From the NCBI GenBank assembly GCA_937982385.1, contig CALJMC010000059.1, positions 1 to 11,558 of the forward strand: a stretch of DNA of 11,558 nt, written 5' to 3'. Source of the stretch: an uncultured Rickettsiales bacterium. Lineage in GTDB: Bacteria > Pseudomonadota > Alphaproteobacteria > Rickettsiales > UBA998. The position numbers and the translations under genes were made by a program. The number at the start of each line of letters is the position of its first letter. Positions within the stretch are counted from its first letter, which is position 1. This document shows, in pieces, positions 1 through 8,147 of this stretch. The notes under the pieces were generated by a model. It did not search any database and was not told where the DNA came from. It saw nothing but the letters and a program-made list of their open reading frames with translations.

Positions 1-344
1 CCTACGGCGCTATACATAAAGCCAGAGAAGAGCGGAACCCCCATCATACGCATTATGTTCTCTTCAGGGTAACTCCATGAGCCAATCGAAGTTTTAAACA
101 ATTCCATTAGCGTGCCTACAACATGGAAGACAACTATTACACGGGCTTCACGCCATGTCTCCAACTTAAAATGAAGCAGCAAGACCTGAATAGTCAGCGC
201 ATATATCAATAAAGCATCATAACGCGCAAGTGGCCACTCAGCCTGCCATACGCTGCGCGACACAATAATACCAATAAGCAGCGCTACACCAAAGATGCAG
301 GCAGATAATTGCTTGATAAAAAAATGATATACTTCGTTGAGCAT
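1..344 (-). CDS. DUF817 family integral membrane protein (5' part, runs off left edge)
   Basis: The first 114 residues of a leftward gene are present; the rest lies beyond the window. They are strongly hydrophobic, with likely membrane helices near residues 14-30, 44-60 and 68-84. Several short motifs match my memory of the DUF817 (YoaT-like) family: LARYDALLIYAL at 39-50, the conserved ELFKTSIGSWSYPE at 81-94, and GVPLFSGFMYS at 102-112. Members are multi-pass inner-membrane proteins of about 270 residues with no established function. The start chosen is ATG at 342-344. It has no clear Shine-Dalgarno sequence, and an in-frame TTG lies four codons upstream, so the start is uncertain. The gene begins 38 bases after the 3' end of tRNA-Pro on the same strand, with no terminator between, so it may be transcribed from the tRNA promoter. 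The family call is from recognised motifs, not a search. Confidence 0.85.
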   Translation of the reverse strand, partial: MLNEVYHFFIKQLSACIFGVALLIGIIVSRSVWQAEWPLARYDALLIYALTIQVLLLHFKLETWREARVIVVFHVVGTLMELFKTSIGSWSYPEENIMRMMGVPLFSGFMYSAV

Positions 345-352
345 AGATAATG

Positions 353-382
353 CCAATCTTAGTAATGGCCAATCTTTAGTAA

Positions 383-385
<3 letters not shown>
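353..385. repeat. Tandem 16/17-bp duplication ending at the tRNA-Pro CCA
   Basis: Two adjacent near-identical units are CCAATCTTAGTAATGG (353-368) and CCAATCTTTAGTAATGG (369-385); they differ by one T. Read on the minus strand, the second unit begins with the CCA tail of tRNA-Pro (385-383), and the first unit supplies another CCA 17 bases downstream. The duplication fills almost the whole spacer between the tRNA and the DUF817 gene. It could be simple slippage or the scar of an event at the tRNA 3' end; the sequence does not decide. Confidence 0.9.
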
Positions 386-459
<74 letters not shown>

Positions 460-493
460 ACATGCTTTCCTTCTTTTTCGAAAAGCGGTGTTC

Positions 494-521
494 TTTATAG
501 CAATGATTTCTTCTGGTGCAA
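494..521 (-). promoter_or_regulatory. Predicted sigma-70 promoter of tRNA-Pro
   Basis: On the minus strand, TTGCAC (521-516) and TATAAA (499-494) are separated by 16 bases, close to the -35 and -10 consensus. Transcription would begin near 487, about 28 bases before the mature tRNA 5' end at 459, which fits a short leader removed by RNase P. It lies back to back with the dapA promoter. Confidence 0.65.
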
Positions 522-553
522 GTCATATTCGCACTATTTTAGCTGCTCAGTCA

Positions 554-581
554 TTGACAGTTGCGCCCGCCGCGCTATGTT
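554..581 (+). promoter_or_regulatory. Predicted sigma-70 promoter of the dapA group
   Basis: A perfect -35 box TTGACA (554-559) is followed, after a GC-rich 16-base spacer, by TATGTT (576-581). Transcription would start near 588, leaving a leader of about 28 bases with the GAGAG ribosome site at 603-607. The -35 is consensus and the -10 matches at four of six positions, so this is the best promoter in the window. It probably drives dapA, smpB and the genes after them. Confidence 0.7.
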
Positions 582-615
582 CTCACACTAGCACCTATAA
601 CTGAGAGACAATATC

Positions 616-1509
616 ATGATGCAAGCGCATGAACTTCGCGGACTTTACACAGCACTCATTACACCGTTTAAAGATGGCAAAATAGATGAGCAAGCATTTG
701 CCGATTTCTGCAACTGGCAGATAGAGCAGGGGGTGCATGGTTTGGTTCCCAGTGGCACAACGGGCGAAACACCTACCTTGACGCATGACGAACATAAGCG
801 AGTGGTTGAAGTTTGCATTGAAGCGGCACATGATCGTGTACCAGTAATGGCAGGCACCGGCTCTAACTCCACTGCTGAGGCGATTGAGTTTACACAGCAC
901 GCAGCACAGGCAGGTGCAGATTCAGCACTGGTTGTCTCACCTTATTATAACAAACCCAATGCTGAGGGTATGTTCCAACATTTCAAAGCCATTCACGATA
1001 GTGCTGAGATTCCACTGGTTATTTATAATGTTCCCGCGCGATCTGTTGTTGATATTGATGATGACCTCATGGCGCGCTTGGCTGAGCTACCTCGCGTAAT
1101 TGGCGTAAAGGATGCTACAGGCGATTTGTCTCGTGTCAGCACATTGCGCGCACGTATAGGTGATAGGCTCGCTCTCATCTCAGGTGAAGACATGACAGCC
1201 GTTGGATTTAATGCCATGGGCGGACAAGGGTGTATTTCAGTTACCTCTAATGTTGCTCCTACACTATGCGCAGATGTTCAGAATTTCTCACTGAACGGTG
1301 ATTATAATAAAGCTCTCGCAGCACATGAAATGCTCGTATCGCTTCATAATTCAATGTTTGCCGAGACTAACCCTGTCCCCGTAAAAGCTGCCGTTGCACT
1401 GCTCGGAAAATGCTCCAATGAGATTCGCCTGCCACTAGTAAAGGCAACTTCGAAAACGGAGAAACGCCTTCGTTCTGAGATGGATGGCCTTTCATTGATT
1501 CAATCATAA
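616..1509 (+). CDS. dapA: 4-hydroxy-tetrahydrodipicolinate synthase
   Basis: DapA condenses pyruvate with aspartate semialdehyde, the first committed step of the diaminopimelate-lysine pathway in the cytoplasm. The 297 residues match the usual length (about 290-300) of this (beta/alpha)8 barrel. Visible active-site parts are the GTTGE loop at 47-51, the SPYYNKP motif with tyrosines 110-111, YNVPAR at 137-142 with the catalytic Tyr137 and substrate-binding Arg142, and the Schiff-base Lys165 in GVKDATGDLSR. No key residue is missing. Two adjacent ATG codons (616 and 619) are possible starts; GAGAG at 603-607 suits the first. It heads the rightward group behind a strong promoter, and smpB follows 10 bases after its stop. 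lysA, the last enzyme of the same pathway, lies about 3.3 kb downstream. Confidence 0.97.
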   Translation: MMQAHELRGLYTALITPFKDGKIDEQAFADFCNWQIEQGVHGLVPSGTTGETPTLTHDEHKRVVEVCIEAAHDRVPVMAGTGSNSTAEAIEFTQHAAQAGADSALVVSPYYNKPNAEGMFQHFKAIHDSAEIPLVIYNVPARSVVDIDDDLMARLAELPRVIGVKDATGDLSRVSTLRARIGDRLALISGEDMTAVGFNAMGGQGCISVTSNVAPTLCADVQNFSLNGDYNKALAAHEMLVSLHNSMFAETNPVPVKAAVALLGKCSNEIRLPLVKATSKTEKRLRSEMDGLSLIQS

Positions 1510-1519
1510 GGACAGCACC

Positions 1520-1990
1520 ATGGCGAAAAAAAAACTTTTAGCTGCGCCATCGATTCAAAACCGAAAAGCACGCCATAATTATTCCATCGAGGAAGAAATC
1601 GAGGCGGGCATTATGCTGACTGGCACGGAAGTAAAATCCGTACGCCAAGGCAAGGCCAACCTCAATGATGCCTATGCCGCTCAAAAAGGTAATGAGATGG
1701 AGTTGATTAATAGTTATATTGCGCCTTATGATAATGCAAACCAGTTTAATCATGCCGAACGTCGCCCAAGAAAATTACTTTTACATCGCCGTCAAATCAA
1801 CAAATTAATCGGGATGCTCAAGCGTGAAGGCATCACAATCGTTCCGCTTAGTTTATATTTTACTGATGCAGGGATGATAAAAATAAAGATAGGTATTGCA
1901 AAGGGTAAGAAGAAGCATGATAAGCGCGAAGATGAAAAACAACGTGATTGGCAGCGTGAAAAAGCACGTGTTATGAAACATAATGTTTGA
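1520..1990 (+). CDS. smpB: SsrA-binding protein SmpB
   Basis: SmpB binds tmRNA and brings it to stalled ribosomes for trans-translation. The 156 residues match the family length. Signature segments are NRKARHNY at 14-21, the EAGIMLTGTEVKSVR block at 28-42, and the RNA-binding HAERRPRKLLLHRRQI stretch at 78-93. The basic C-terminal tail after GKGKKKHDKR (about 128-136) is the part that enters the empty mRNA channel in the family. The start ATG at 1520 has AAGGAC overlapping the dapA stop codon, 6 bases upstream, which points to coupled expression with dapA. The tmRNA gene itself is not in the window. Confidence 0.97.
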   Translation: MAKKKLLAAPSIQNRKARHNYSIEEEIEAGIMLTGTEVKSVRQGKANLNDAYAAQKGNEMELINSYIAPYDNANQFNHAERRPRKLLLHRRQINKLIGMLKREGITIVPLSLYFTDAGMIKIKIGIAKGKKKHDKREDEKQRDWQREKARVMKHNV

Positions 1991-2045
1991 TATTTGTTTG
2001 AAATCGGATTAAAACACTGCTCATAATAAAAGGAGTTGGTGAACA

Positions 2046-3893
2046 ATGTTCAAAGCACTTAAAAAGATGTTTCCTGGAGATGACTGGCAAGACACCCGTA
2101 GCTCAGTCACACGTGATGATAATTGGTGGAAGAAATTGCGCGAGGGTGCCAAGGTTGAATTTACTTCTATTCCGCAATCAAGCATTTCTAATGCCGAACT
2201 CACCATTAAAAACACACAATATTATGATTTTGGTAATTCATCCTTTACGTCTTACATGCTTCATGATGGCAACAAACTTCAGTGCCAAGTAATTGTTGCG
2301 CAGCAAGGTGACAACAATACCTATCTTGCAGTCTCCCGACATCTGAGCGAAGATGAGCTCTATCGTATTTGTAGCCAAGAAGATGTCAAGCTTCTGACCC
2401 AACCTCGCCATCTAAAGCGTCTCTATGTACGTGAACAAGCCATGGGGCTTGATGGCTGGCTGAGCATGCGATATAGTAAAAAACTTGATAATATCCGCGG
2501 GTCAAAAACGGTCAATGATCAGGAGCGCTCTTTCGATTACACACTGCTCGTAAGCGATGATAATAGTAAGGCCATTGAAGTGGAACGTTACCATGACGGA
2601 CGTTGTGAAATCTATGTGACGGTCTATCGTCCTGTTGCTGACATTATCGACATTACCGGCGGCAGTGCATTTGCGAGCAAACGTGGCATCGCAGATATGA
2701 GTAAAGTGCAACACACTGTCTCTATCCCTACAATTGATAATAAGGATACTGTTCCAGTCAGAGGACCCGCACTAACACGTGATGAACCAGAAATACGCAA
2801 CCCGGTCAATGATGATACCATCACACAAGCAAGTGTTTCAGCAGCTTCACATAATGTTATAGAGAAAACCACACAGGCACCGCTTGTGACCTCTAAAGCT
2901 GCTCAGCCTTCAGTTAAGCGTCTGGAAGCAGCACCTTTGCACGTGAAGAAGCCTGTCATTAGCGGCAATAAAACAACTGAGTTCACACGTTTCACATCAG
3001 AGAAGCTGCCACCCGTTTCCGAAACGTTGAAGGCAGTCGCTAAAGAAGTGAATAAAGAGTTTGTTTCACCTGAAAAACCAAGCATTGCAAAGCCTGTGAT
3101 ACAAGAGCAAGTGGTCGCGCGCGCGCCTGCTCCACGTCCCGTGCCAAAACCATTGCCAATTCCAGAGATAAAAAAACAGTCAATAACTGAAACGCCAAAA
3201 CTTACGGCAGAAGTTCAGCAGCCACCCGCTTTTGCAACTTATCAGCCGGAGCCCCTCAAAACACCAGCGGCTAAGCTCGACAAAATGATGGAACCAGCGG
3301 CTGTTGCTCCAGCACCATCGGGCCCTCTGGTCTCGGTCACATCTAAACCTGCCGCAAAGCCAATTGCCAAGCCAACGCAAGCAACAAAGAAACCATCTCT
3401 CGCGATTGAAGATATCAAACGTGAAATTGAGGCTAAAATCCAAGAAGAAATCAAACGTGAACTTGATAAGAAGAATGGAAGCAGCAACATTCCTTTCCCG
3501 CATAATATCGCGCCAAAGAAAAAGGAAGCGGCTAAGCATCAGATTGATGAACCAATGAAGGATAACCCTTCAGCACCATCACCTGATCAGGTAGTGGTTA
3601 AGCGCGTAAAGCAAGAAAAAATCGATTGCAATATGCGTGTCGCAGGTAAAATTATTGATGAAGCAGTGCGTCGCGATATGCATTTGGCAGATGTCATGCG
3701 AAATGTGCTAGGGCTTCCCATTAATGCCAGCGATGAAGTGACATTGCATCTTCCCTTGACCAATGAGGACTATAAAACATTAGGCGAGCGCTATAAAGTG
3801 TCTCCCGATAACCGAAATAAAATTAAGCGTCGCATTGTGGCAGACCTTGCCGGCTTTGCAGGCGAGAGCAAACGTTTAGCTGAGGAAGCATAA
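2046..3893 (+). CDS. Uncharacterised tripartite protein with Pro/Ala/Lys-rich linker
   Basis: I do not recognise this 615-residue protein. Three parts are visible. Residues 1-215 look like a folded, probably beta-rich domain, starting with a basic MFKALKKMF and a WW pair at 27-28, with NTQYYDFGNSSFTSYML at 56-72 and later YTLLVSDDN and RCEIYVTVYRP. Residues about 220-515 are low-complexity and rich in Pro, Ala, Lys, Thr and Val, as expected of a disordered linker; within it 453-476 is a charged amphipathic helix or short coiled coil (IEDIKREIEAKIQEEIKREL). Residues about 516-615 form a charged, probably helical domain containing KIIDEAVRRDMHLADVMRNVLGLP. There is no signal peptide or membrane segment, so it should be cytoplasmic. 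AGGAG at 2031-2035, 10 bases upstream, supports the ATG at 2046. It lies in the dapA-smpB-gloB group, 2 bases before gloB. The N-terminal block faintly recalls DUF4178/DUF2491-type domains, but this is not firm. Confidence 0.85.
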   Translation: MFKALKKMFPGDDWQDTRSSVTRDDNWWKKLREGAKVEFTSIPQSSISNAELTIKNTQYYDFGNSSFTSYMLHDGNKLQCQVIVAQQGDNNTYLAVSRHLSEDELYRICSQEDVKLLTQPRHLKRLYVREQAMGLDGWLSMRYSKKLDNIRGSKTVNDQERSFDYTLLVSDDNSKAIEVERYHDGRCEIYVTVYRPVADIIDITGGSAFASKRGIADMSKVQHTVSIPTIDNKDTVPVRGPALTRDEPEIRNPVNDDTITQASVSAASHNVIEKTTQAPLVTSKAAQPSVKRLEAAPLHVKKPVISGNKTTEFTRFTSEKLPPVSETLKAVAKEVNKEFVSPEKPSIAKPVIQEQVVARAPAPRPVPKPLPIPEIKKQSITETPKLTAEVQQPPAFATYQPEPLKTPAAKLDKMMEPAAVAPAPSGPLVSVTSKPAAKPIAKPTQATKKPSLAIEDIKREIEAKIQEEIKRELDKKNGSSNIPFPHNIAPKKKEAAKHQIDEPMKDNPSAPSPDQVVVKRVKQEKIDCNMRVAGKIIDEAVRRDMHLADVMRNVLGLPINASDEVTLHLPLTNEDYKTLGERYKVSPDNRNKIKRRIVADLAGFAGESKRLAEEA

Positions 3894-3895
3894 GC

Positions 3896-4729
3896 ATGGT
3901 GGCAGTGAGAGACGTTGCACTGCCCGATAGCATTGCCGAGAAAGCAACTCTGTATCAAATAGATATGGAGAATCCGCTGCGTAATTATAATTACATTCTC
4001 CATGATAAAAAAGCCAACACAACAACAGCTATCGACCCAACTGATGGCGATGTTACAATTGCTGTACTTGATGAATTAGGCTTAACTTTGAATAGAATAT
4101 TATCTACCCATCATCACTTTGATCATGTGGGTGGCAATGAGGTACTTAAAGCACATTATGGTTGCGATATTGCGGGCTATGTTAATGATGCGCATCGCAT
4201 ACCTGCTATCGATATTATGCTCAAAGAATCGCAGCGTTCAAAACTATCTGAACACAGCTCAATAGAGACTGAGGTAATTGATGTCTCAGGGCATACTATC
4301 GGACATATTGCCTTTTATCTTCCTGAACTAAAACTATTATTTTCTGGAGATGCGCTCTTCTCCATGGGCTGCGGACGTATTTTTGAAGGCACCGCTGAGA
4401 TGACGCATAATAGCTTGCAAAAACTTGCGGCACTTCCAGATGACACACTTTGCTGCATGGCGCATGAATATACTGCCGCAAATGCACATTTTGCACTTTC
4501 GCTTGAGCCAAGCAATGACAATTTAGTCGCTCGTATCCAGCAGGTTAAAAAACTCCGTGCCAATAACATTCCGACAGTACCCGTGCTGATCGGCATCGAA
4601 AAAAGAACCAACCCATTCCTGCGCACCCATAGCTCAGAGATACGTCACTCACTCGATGCTGCCGATATGTCTGATGCTGAATTATTTGGAGCAATACGCG
4701 CCTATAAAGATAATTTCAACGGCTCATAA
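3896..4729 (+). CDS. gloB: Hydroxyacylglutathione hydrolase (glyoxalase II)
   Basis: Glyoxalase II hydrolyses S-D-lactoylglutathione to glutathione and D-lactate, completing methylglyoxal detoxification in the cytoplasm. The metallo-beta-lactamase motif THHHFDH at 71-77 supplies metal ligands His72, His74, Asp76 and His77. His133 (in SGHTIGH), Asp152 (in FSGDALF) and His190 (in MAHEYT) complete the two-metal site. The C-terminal KRTNPFLR at 236-243 is the glutathione-binding signature that separates GloB from other family members. A Ser replaces the usual Pro before GHT. At 277 residues it is about 20 longer than typical, mostly at the N terminus. The start ATG at 3896 has GAGGAA (3882-3887) inside the end of the preceding gene, with 8 bases of spacing and only 2 bases between genes, so the pair is probably co-translated. 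Confidence 0.94.
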   Translation: MVAVRDVALPDSIAEKATLYQIDMENPLRNYNYILHDKKANTTTAIDPTDGDVTIAVLDELGLTLNRILSTHHHFDHVGGNEVLKAHYGCDIAGYVNDAHRIPAIDIMLKESQRSKLSEHSSIETEVIDVSGHTIGHIAFYLPELKLLFSGDALFSMGCGRIFEGTAEMTHNSLQKLAALPDDTLCCMAHEYTAANAHFALSLEPSNDNLVARIQQVKKLRANNIPTVPVLIGIEKRTNPFLRTHSSEIRHSLDAADMSDAELFGAIRAYKDNFNGS

Positions 4730-4804
4730 TTTTCCACATATCTGGGGTGGATATTTTCTGTTACTCGGTGTATGCACTATGTGAATTTACGCTGAAAGAT
4801 AGAA

Positions 4805-6058
4805 ATGGATTATTTCAATTATAAAAATGACGTACTACATGCAGAAGATGTAGCAGTAACGACTATTGCTGAAGAGGTTGGCACGCCTTTTTATTGCTAT
4901 TCAGCAGCAACATTGCGTCGTCACGTCACCTCATTTTCCGATGGCATTGGCAGTATTAAAAAGAAGATCTGCTTTGCCGTAAAATCGAACAGTCATGTCA
5001 CGGTGCTAAAAATATTGGGTGACGCAGGCTGTGGCGCAGATGTCGTCTCCGGTGGAGAGATTCGCCTCGCCTTAGCAGCGGGCATATCTCCTGAGAACAT
5101 CGTCTTTTCAGGCGTCGGCAAAACGCGCGATGAAATGCTGTTTGCGCTTGAGAAAAATATCTTTCAATTCAACATCGAATCCAAACCGGAACTTACATTA
5201 TTGAGTGAAGTTGCAGCATCTTTGAGCAAGACGGCCTCTATCGCAGTTCGCGTCAACCCCGATGTTGATGCTAAGACTCATGCAAAAATTTCAACAGGAA
5301 AATCCGAGAATAAGTTTGGTATTCCTATTGAACAGGCGGTGGAGTTTTATGCCTATGCTGCATCACTTCCTGCCATTAATGTACAGTCCATCTCGGTGCA
5401 TATCGGATCACAACTCACCGATCTTGAGCCATTCCGCAATGCATTTGAGCGCGTAAAATCACTGGCGGCAACACTGACTGCTCAAGGACATATTATCAAT
5501 GTTCTCGATTTAGGTGGTGGACTCGGCATCCCTTATGATGACAGTGACTTACCAACGCCTCAAGAATATGGCGCTGTCGTACAAGATGTGTTTCATGACT
5601 TTGATGGAACACTTATATTTGAGCCTGGGCGCCTGATTGCAGGAAATGCGGGAATACTCGTCACCGAAACACTCTATATTAAGGAAGGTGAGGGCAAGAC
5701 ATTTGCCATCGTTGATGCCGCAATGAATGATTTAATGCGACCGTCACTTTATGATGCGTATCATGAAATTGTTCCTGTGCATAAATCAGAGAAGAAAACT
5801 ATTTCCTACGATATTGTTGGCCCCGTTTGTGAGACAGGTGACACATTCGCCGTCAATCGCGAACTTCCTGAAATACACTCTGGTGATCTACTCGCCTTTC
5901 GTTCGGCAGGTGCCTATGGTGCAGTGATGAGCTCCACCTATAATGCGCGGCCGGTTACGCCGGAAGTTATTGTCGATGGCGCCCAATGGGCTGTGATTCG
6001 CCCCCGTGCGACTTATAAAGAAATGCTCGCGACGCAAATCGTTCCAGAGTGGCTATAA
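4805..6058 (+). CDS. lysA: Diaminopimelate decarboxylase
   Basis: LysA decarboxylates meso-diaminopimelate to L-lysine, the last step of the pathway begun by DapA. It is a PLP-dependent fold-III decarboxylase of 417 residues, the usual size. Visible are the PLP lysine Lys60 in FAVKSN, His199 in SVHIGSQL, the phosphate-binding LDLGGGLG at 235-241, EPGR at 273-276, the active-site Cys342-Glu343 in GPVCETGD contributed across the dimer, and Tyr371 in GAYGAVMSSTYN. All key residues are present. The 75-base gap after gloB is the largest between rightward genes up to tsaB, so lysA probably begins a new transcription unit, but no clear promoter is visible in the gap. The ribosome site is weak (GAAAGA about 9 bases upstream). 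Its TAA stop overlaps the next start codon by one base. Confidence 0.97.
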   Translation: MDYFNYKNDVLHAEDVAVTTIAEEVGTPFYCYSAATLRRHVTSFSDGIGSIKKKICFAVKSNSHVTVLKILGDAGCGADVVSGGEIRLALAAGISPENIVFSGVGKTRDEMLFALEKNIFQFNIESKPELTLLSEVAASLSKTASIAVRVNPDVDAKTHAKISTGKSENKFGIPIEQAVEFYAYAASLPAINVQSISVHIGSQLTDLEPFRNAFERVKSLAATLTAQGHIINVLDLGGGLGIPYDDSDLPTPQEYGAVVQDVFHDFDGTLIFEPGRLIAGNAGILVTETLYIKEGEGKTFAIVDAAMNDLMRPSLYDAYHEIVPVHKSEKKTISYDIVGPVCETGDTFAVNRELPEIHSGDLLAFRSAGAYGAVMSSTYNARPVTPEVIVDGAQWAVIRPRATYKEMLATQIVPEWL

Positions 6059-6633
6059 TGAAACGTTGCAGTTGGGCAGAGCACAGCGACATCGAACAGA
6101 ACTACCATGATTATGAATGGGGTAAACCTCTTTTTAGTGAACGGTGTTTATTTGAATTCTTAATTCTCGAAGCTGTGCAGGCTGGACTTTCATGGCGTAC
6201 CGTACTGAGCAAGCGCGAACATTACCGCAAGGTCTATGACAATTTTGATGTGCAGAAAGTGGCTGCCTATGATGCTGCTAAATGCGCTGCACTGCTCGAA
6301 GATACTGGTATCATTCGCAATAAACTTAAAGTTAAAATGGCTATCATCAACGCAAAGGCATTCATCACCATACAAGAAGAGTTTGGCAGTTTCTCAGAAT
6401 ATTGGTGGAATTTTGTCGATGGCTCGCCCATTCAAAACACTTGGGAGAAACACGCAGATGTCCCCGCGACCACAGTGCTCTCAGACAGCATCAGTAAAGA
6501 TATGAAAAAGCGCGGCTTCACATTCGTTGGTAGTACAATTATTTACGCAATGATGCAAGCTACAGGCATGGTCAATGACCACACAACAAACTGCTTCAGA
6601 TATCAGGAGGTGCAATCATGCAGCGTTTCTTAA
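6058..6633 (+). CDS. tag: DNA-3-methyladenine glycosylase I
   Basis: Tag removes 3-methyladenine from alkylated DNA, opening base-excision repair. The 191 residues align with the E. coli enzyme almost position for position: the zinc ligands Cys4, His17, His175 and Cys179 and the base-pocket residues Glu38 and Trp46 all fall at the same numbers. The MKRCSW opening and YHDYEWGKP at 16-24 are diagnostic. I chose ATG at 6058 rather than the in-frame GTG at 6049 because this start gives the canonical N terminus and a TAATG junction with the lysA stop, implying translational coupling. The coding end overlaps the next gene by 16 bases. Confidence 0.96.
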   Translation: MKRCSWAEHSDIEQNYHDYEWGKPLFSERCLFEFLILEAVQAGLSWRTVLSKREHYRKVYDNFDVQKVAAYDAAKCAALLEDTGIIRNKLKVKMAIINAKAFITIQEEFGSFSEYWWNFVDGSPIQNTWEKHADVPATTVLSDSISKDMKKRGFTFVGSTIIYAMMQATGMVNDHTTNCFRYQEVQSCSVS

Positions 6634-7547
6634 GTCTTACCTATATAGGCCTCTATGCTGCCACAGCCCTAAGCCTCTTTAGTGAAACATTATGGCTCGG
6701 CGAAGCATTTGTCAGCATGACGATGCAACTTGCTATTGCGTCATTAATACTTGCGTCATTGGCGATTTACAAAACAGACTGGATGCGCGCAATGATAACC
6801 GCTGCACTGCTTTTTTGGCATGGCGGGCAGGTGCCGTGGTTTGCGACACCTACCCCAGCATCAACCACAGGTGCAACCCAGATTCATATTTTGCAGCATA
6901 ATATCTTACGTTATTATGATAATAATCAGCTCATCATCGATACCTATGCCAATAACACACAGCATGATGTCATTTTTCTACAAGAAGTTGAACATCAACT
7001 AGACTCCATGCTACCGCAGCTGATTGAACAATTTCCTTATCAAGTACGTGCAGATTTCACCAATGGATTTGACAATGCACTACTGAGCAAATTACCTATC
7101 GTTTCACATGATATCATAAAATACCCTTATTCAGATTATGTACGTGCAGTTGTTGAGAAAGATGGCAAAGAAATTGTGATATATGGTGTGCATGCAGCAT
7201 CCCCAGGAATTCCCAAGCGACTCAAATGGCGCAATGAGCAATTGCTCAGATTGGCAGATGATTTGGCGGCAGATGATGCTCCTTATCGTATATTCACGGG
7301 TGATATCAATGTTACGCCTTATTCCCATTGGTTTAAACTGTTTGTCACACGTTCAGGGCTGACAAGTTCAATGGATGGGCAGGGGGTTATGCTTACATTC
7401 CCGAGCTTTTTCTATACAGGGTTATTGCAAGTTTCCATTGACCATCTCATGCATTCACCTGATATGATAGTGACTCATAAAGAAATTATGCCCGCACTTA
7501 TGTCTGATCATTATGCGGTGAGTACTTCGTTGGAGTTAACAGAATGA
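6618..7547 (+). CDS. Membrane-anchored endonuclease/exonuclease/phosphatase family protein
   Basis: A hydrophobic N-terminal third with likely membrane helices near residues 5-22, 35-51 and 56-70 is followed by an EEP (DNase I-like) domain from about residue 86. Catalytic motifs are in order: QHN with Asn95, LQEV with Glu123, GVHA with His192, GDIN with Asp229 and Asn231, IDH with Asp275-His276, and SDHY with Asp297-His298. The metal-dependent hydrolase site is therefore complete. Substrates in this superfamily range from DNA to phosphoinositides and phosphodiesters, so the substrate is open. The layout recalls E. coli YafD-like proteins. An unusually good AGGAGGTG (6605-6612), located inside tag, sets the ATG at 6618. 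The stop overlaps the tsaB start as ATGA. The domain side of the membrane cannot be fixed from sequence alone. Confidence 0.9.
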   Translation: MQRFLSLTYIGLYAATALSLFSETLWLGEAFVSMTMQLAIASLILASLAIYKTDWMRAMITAALLFWHGGQVPWFATPTPASTTGATQIHILQHNILRYYDNNQLIIDTYANNTQHDVIFLQEVEHQLDSMLPQLIEQFPYQVRADFTNGFDNALLSKLPIVSHDIIKYPYSDYVRAVVEKDGKEIVIYGVHAASPGIPKRLKWRNEQLLRLADDLAADDAPYRIFTGDINVTPYSHWFKLFVTRSGLTSSMDGQGVMLTFPSFFYTGLLQVSIDHLMHSPDMIVTHKEIMPALMSDHYAVSTSLELTE

Positions 7548-8146
7548 CCATTATTCTAGCCATAGACACTGCCATGACAGGTTCGTCCGTTGCTATAGCT
7601 CGTGATGGCGAAGTGGTTGCTGAAGTAAGGTGTCCAGAAAGAGGAGTGCAAGCATCGCAACTCTTATTGCATATTGAAGACTGCCTTAGCCAAGCATCAC
7701 TCACCTATGACGCACTCGATAAAATAGCCGTATGCATTGGCCCCGGTGGGTTTACGGGTATACGTGTAGGCCTCGCTGCTGCACGCGGTATTGCATTGGC
7801 AGCAGATACTCCAATTACTGGGTTTACCAGTTTAGAATGTATGCTCTGTGCTGAACCATCAGCAGAACTCGCCGTCTTCAATGGTGGTCGCGGACAATAT
7901 TATCTTCAACAGGCTGGAAAGACTGATATTGCTACGGTTGAGGTAGATAAACTATCTAATTTTGTTTCTAAAAAGAAAATAATAAGCAGTGAAGAATTAG
8001 ATATTGAACAGAGTATTAGCATCCATAACCCACAGAATAATGCATCACTATTATGCCAATTAGCTAAAGTACAAAAAGGACGAGCGCCCGAACCAGTCTA
8101 TGTCCGAGCGCCCGACGCTAAAGTTCAAAAAAAGTTATTGGGTTAG
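7544..8146 (+). CDS. tsaB: tRNA threonylcarbamoyladenosine biosynthesis protein TsaB
   Basis: TsaB is the scaffold partner of TsaD in making t6A at position 37 of ANN-decoding tRNAs. The 200 residues show the ASKHA-type opening ILAIDTAMTGSSVAI, the family hallmark GPGGFTGIRVGLAAARG at 66-82, NGGRGQYY at 113-120 where relatives have a DARRGQVY-like segment, and the C-terminal PEPVYVRAPDAK. It lies at the end of the lysA-tag-EEP group with a 4-base overlap and GGAG at 7532-7535. In many alphaproteobacteria rimI and fur follow; here the next gene is on the opposite strand, with one base between the stop codons. Confidence 0.95.
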   Translation: MTIILAIDTAMTGSSVAIARDGEVVAEVRCPERGVQASQLLLHIEDCLSQASLTYDALDKIAVCIGPGGFTGIRVGLAAARGIALAADTPITGFTSLECMLCAEPSAELAVFNGGRGQYYLQQAGKTDIATVEVDKLSNFVSKKKIISSEELDIEQSISIHNPQNNASLLCQLAKVQKGRAPEPVYVRAPDAKVQKKLLG

Positions 8147-8147
8147 C

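Noticed and set aside
3114..3126. Run of alternating GC (GCGCGCGCGC)
   Set aside because: It is a short simple run encoding Ala-Arg-Ala in the low-complexity linker of the 615-residue protein.
3180..3539. A 119-codon open frame on the minus strand inside the large unknown gene
   Set aside because: It is the antisense of the Pro/Ala/Lys-rich linker, with a biased Arg/Trp/Phe composition typical of a shadow frame.
4733..4757. Possible terminator after gloB: TCCAC and GTGGA arms with a following TATTTT
   Set aside because: The stem is only 5 base pairs with a 9-base loop and the T run is broken; too weak to call, though a transcript boundary here would make sense.
6049..6057. GTG at 6049 as an upstream start for tag
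   Set aside because: The ATG at 6058 gives the canonical MKRCSW N terminus with zinc ligands at the E. coli numbers and a one-base overlap with the lysA stop.
8080..8115. Direct repeat CGAGCGCCCGA twice within tsaB
   Set aside because: Both copies encode the conserved RAPEP and RAPDA segments in the normal C-terminal end of TsaB, so coding constraint explains it.
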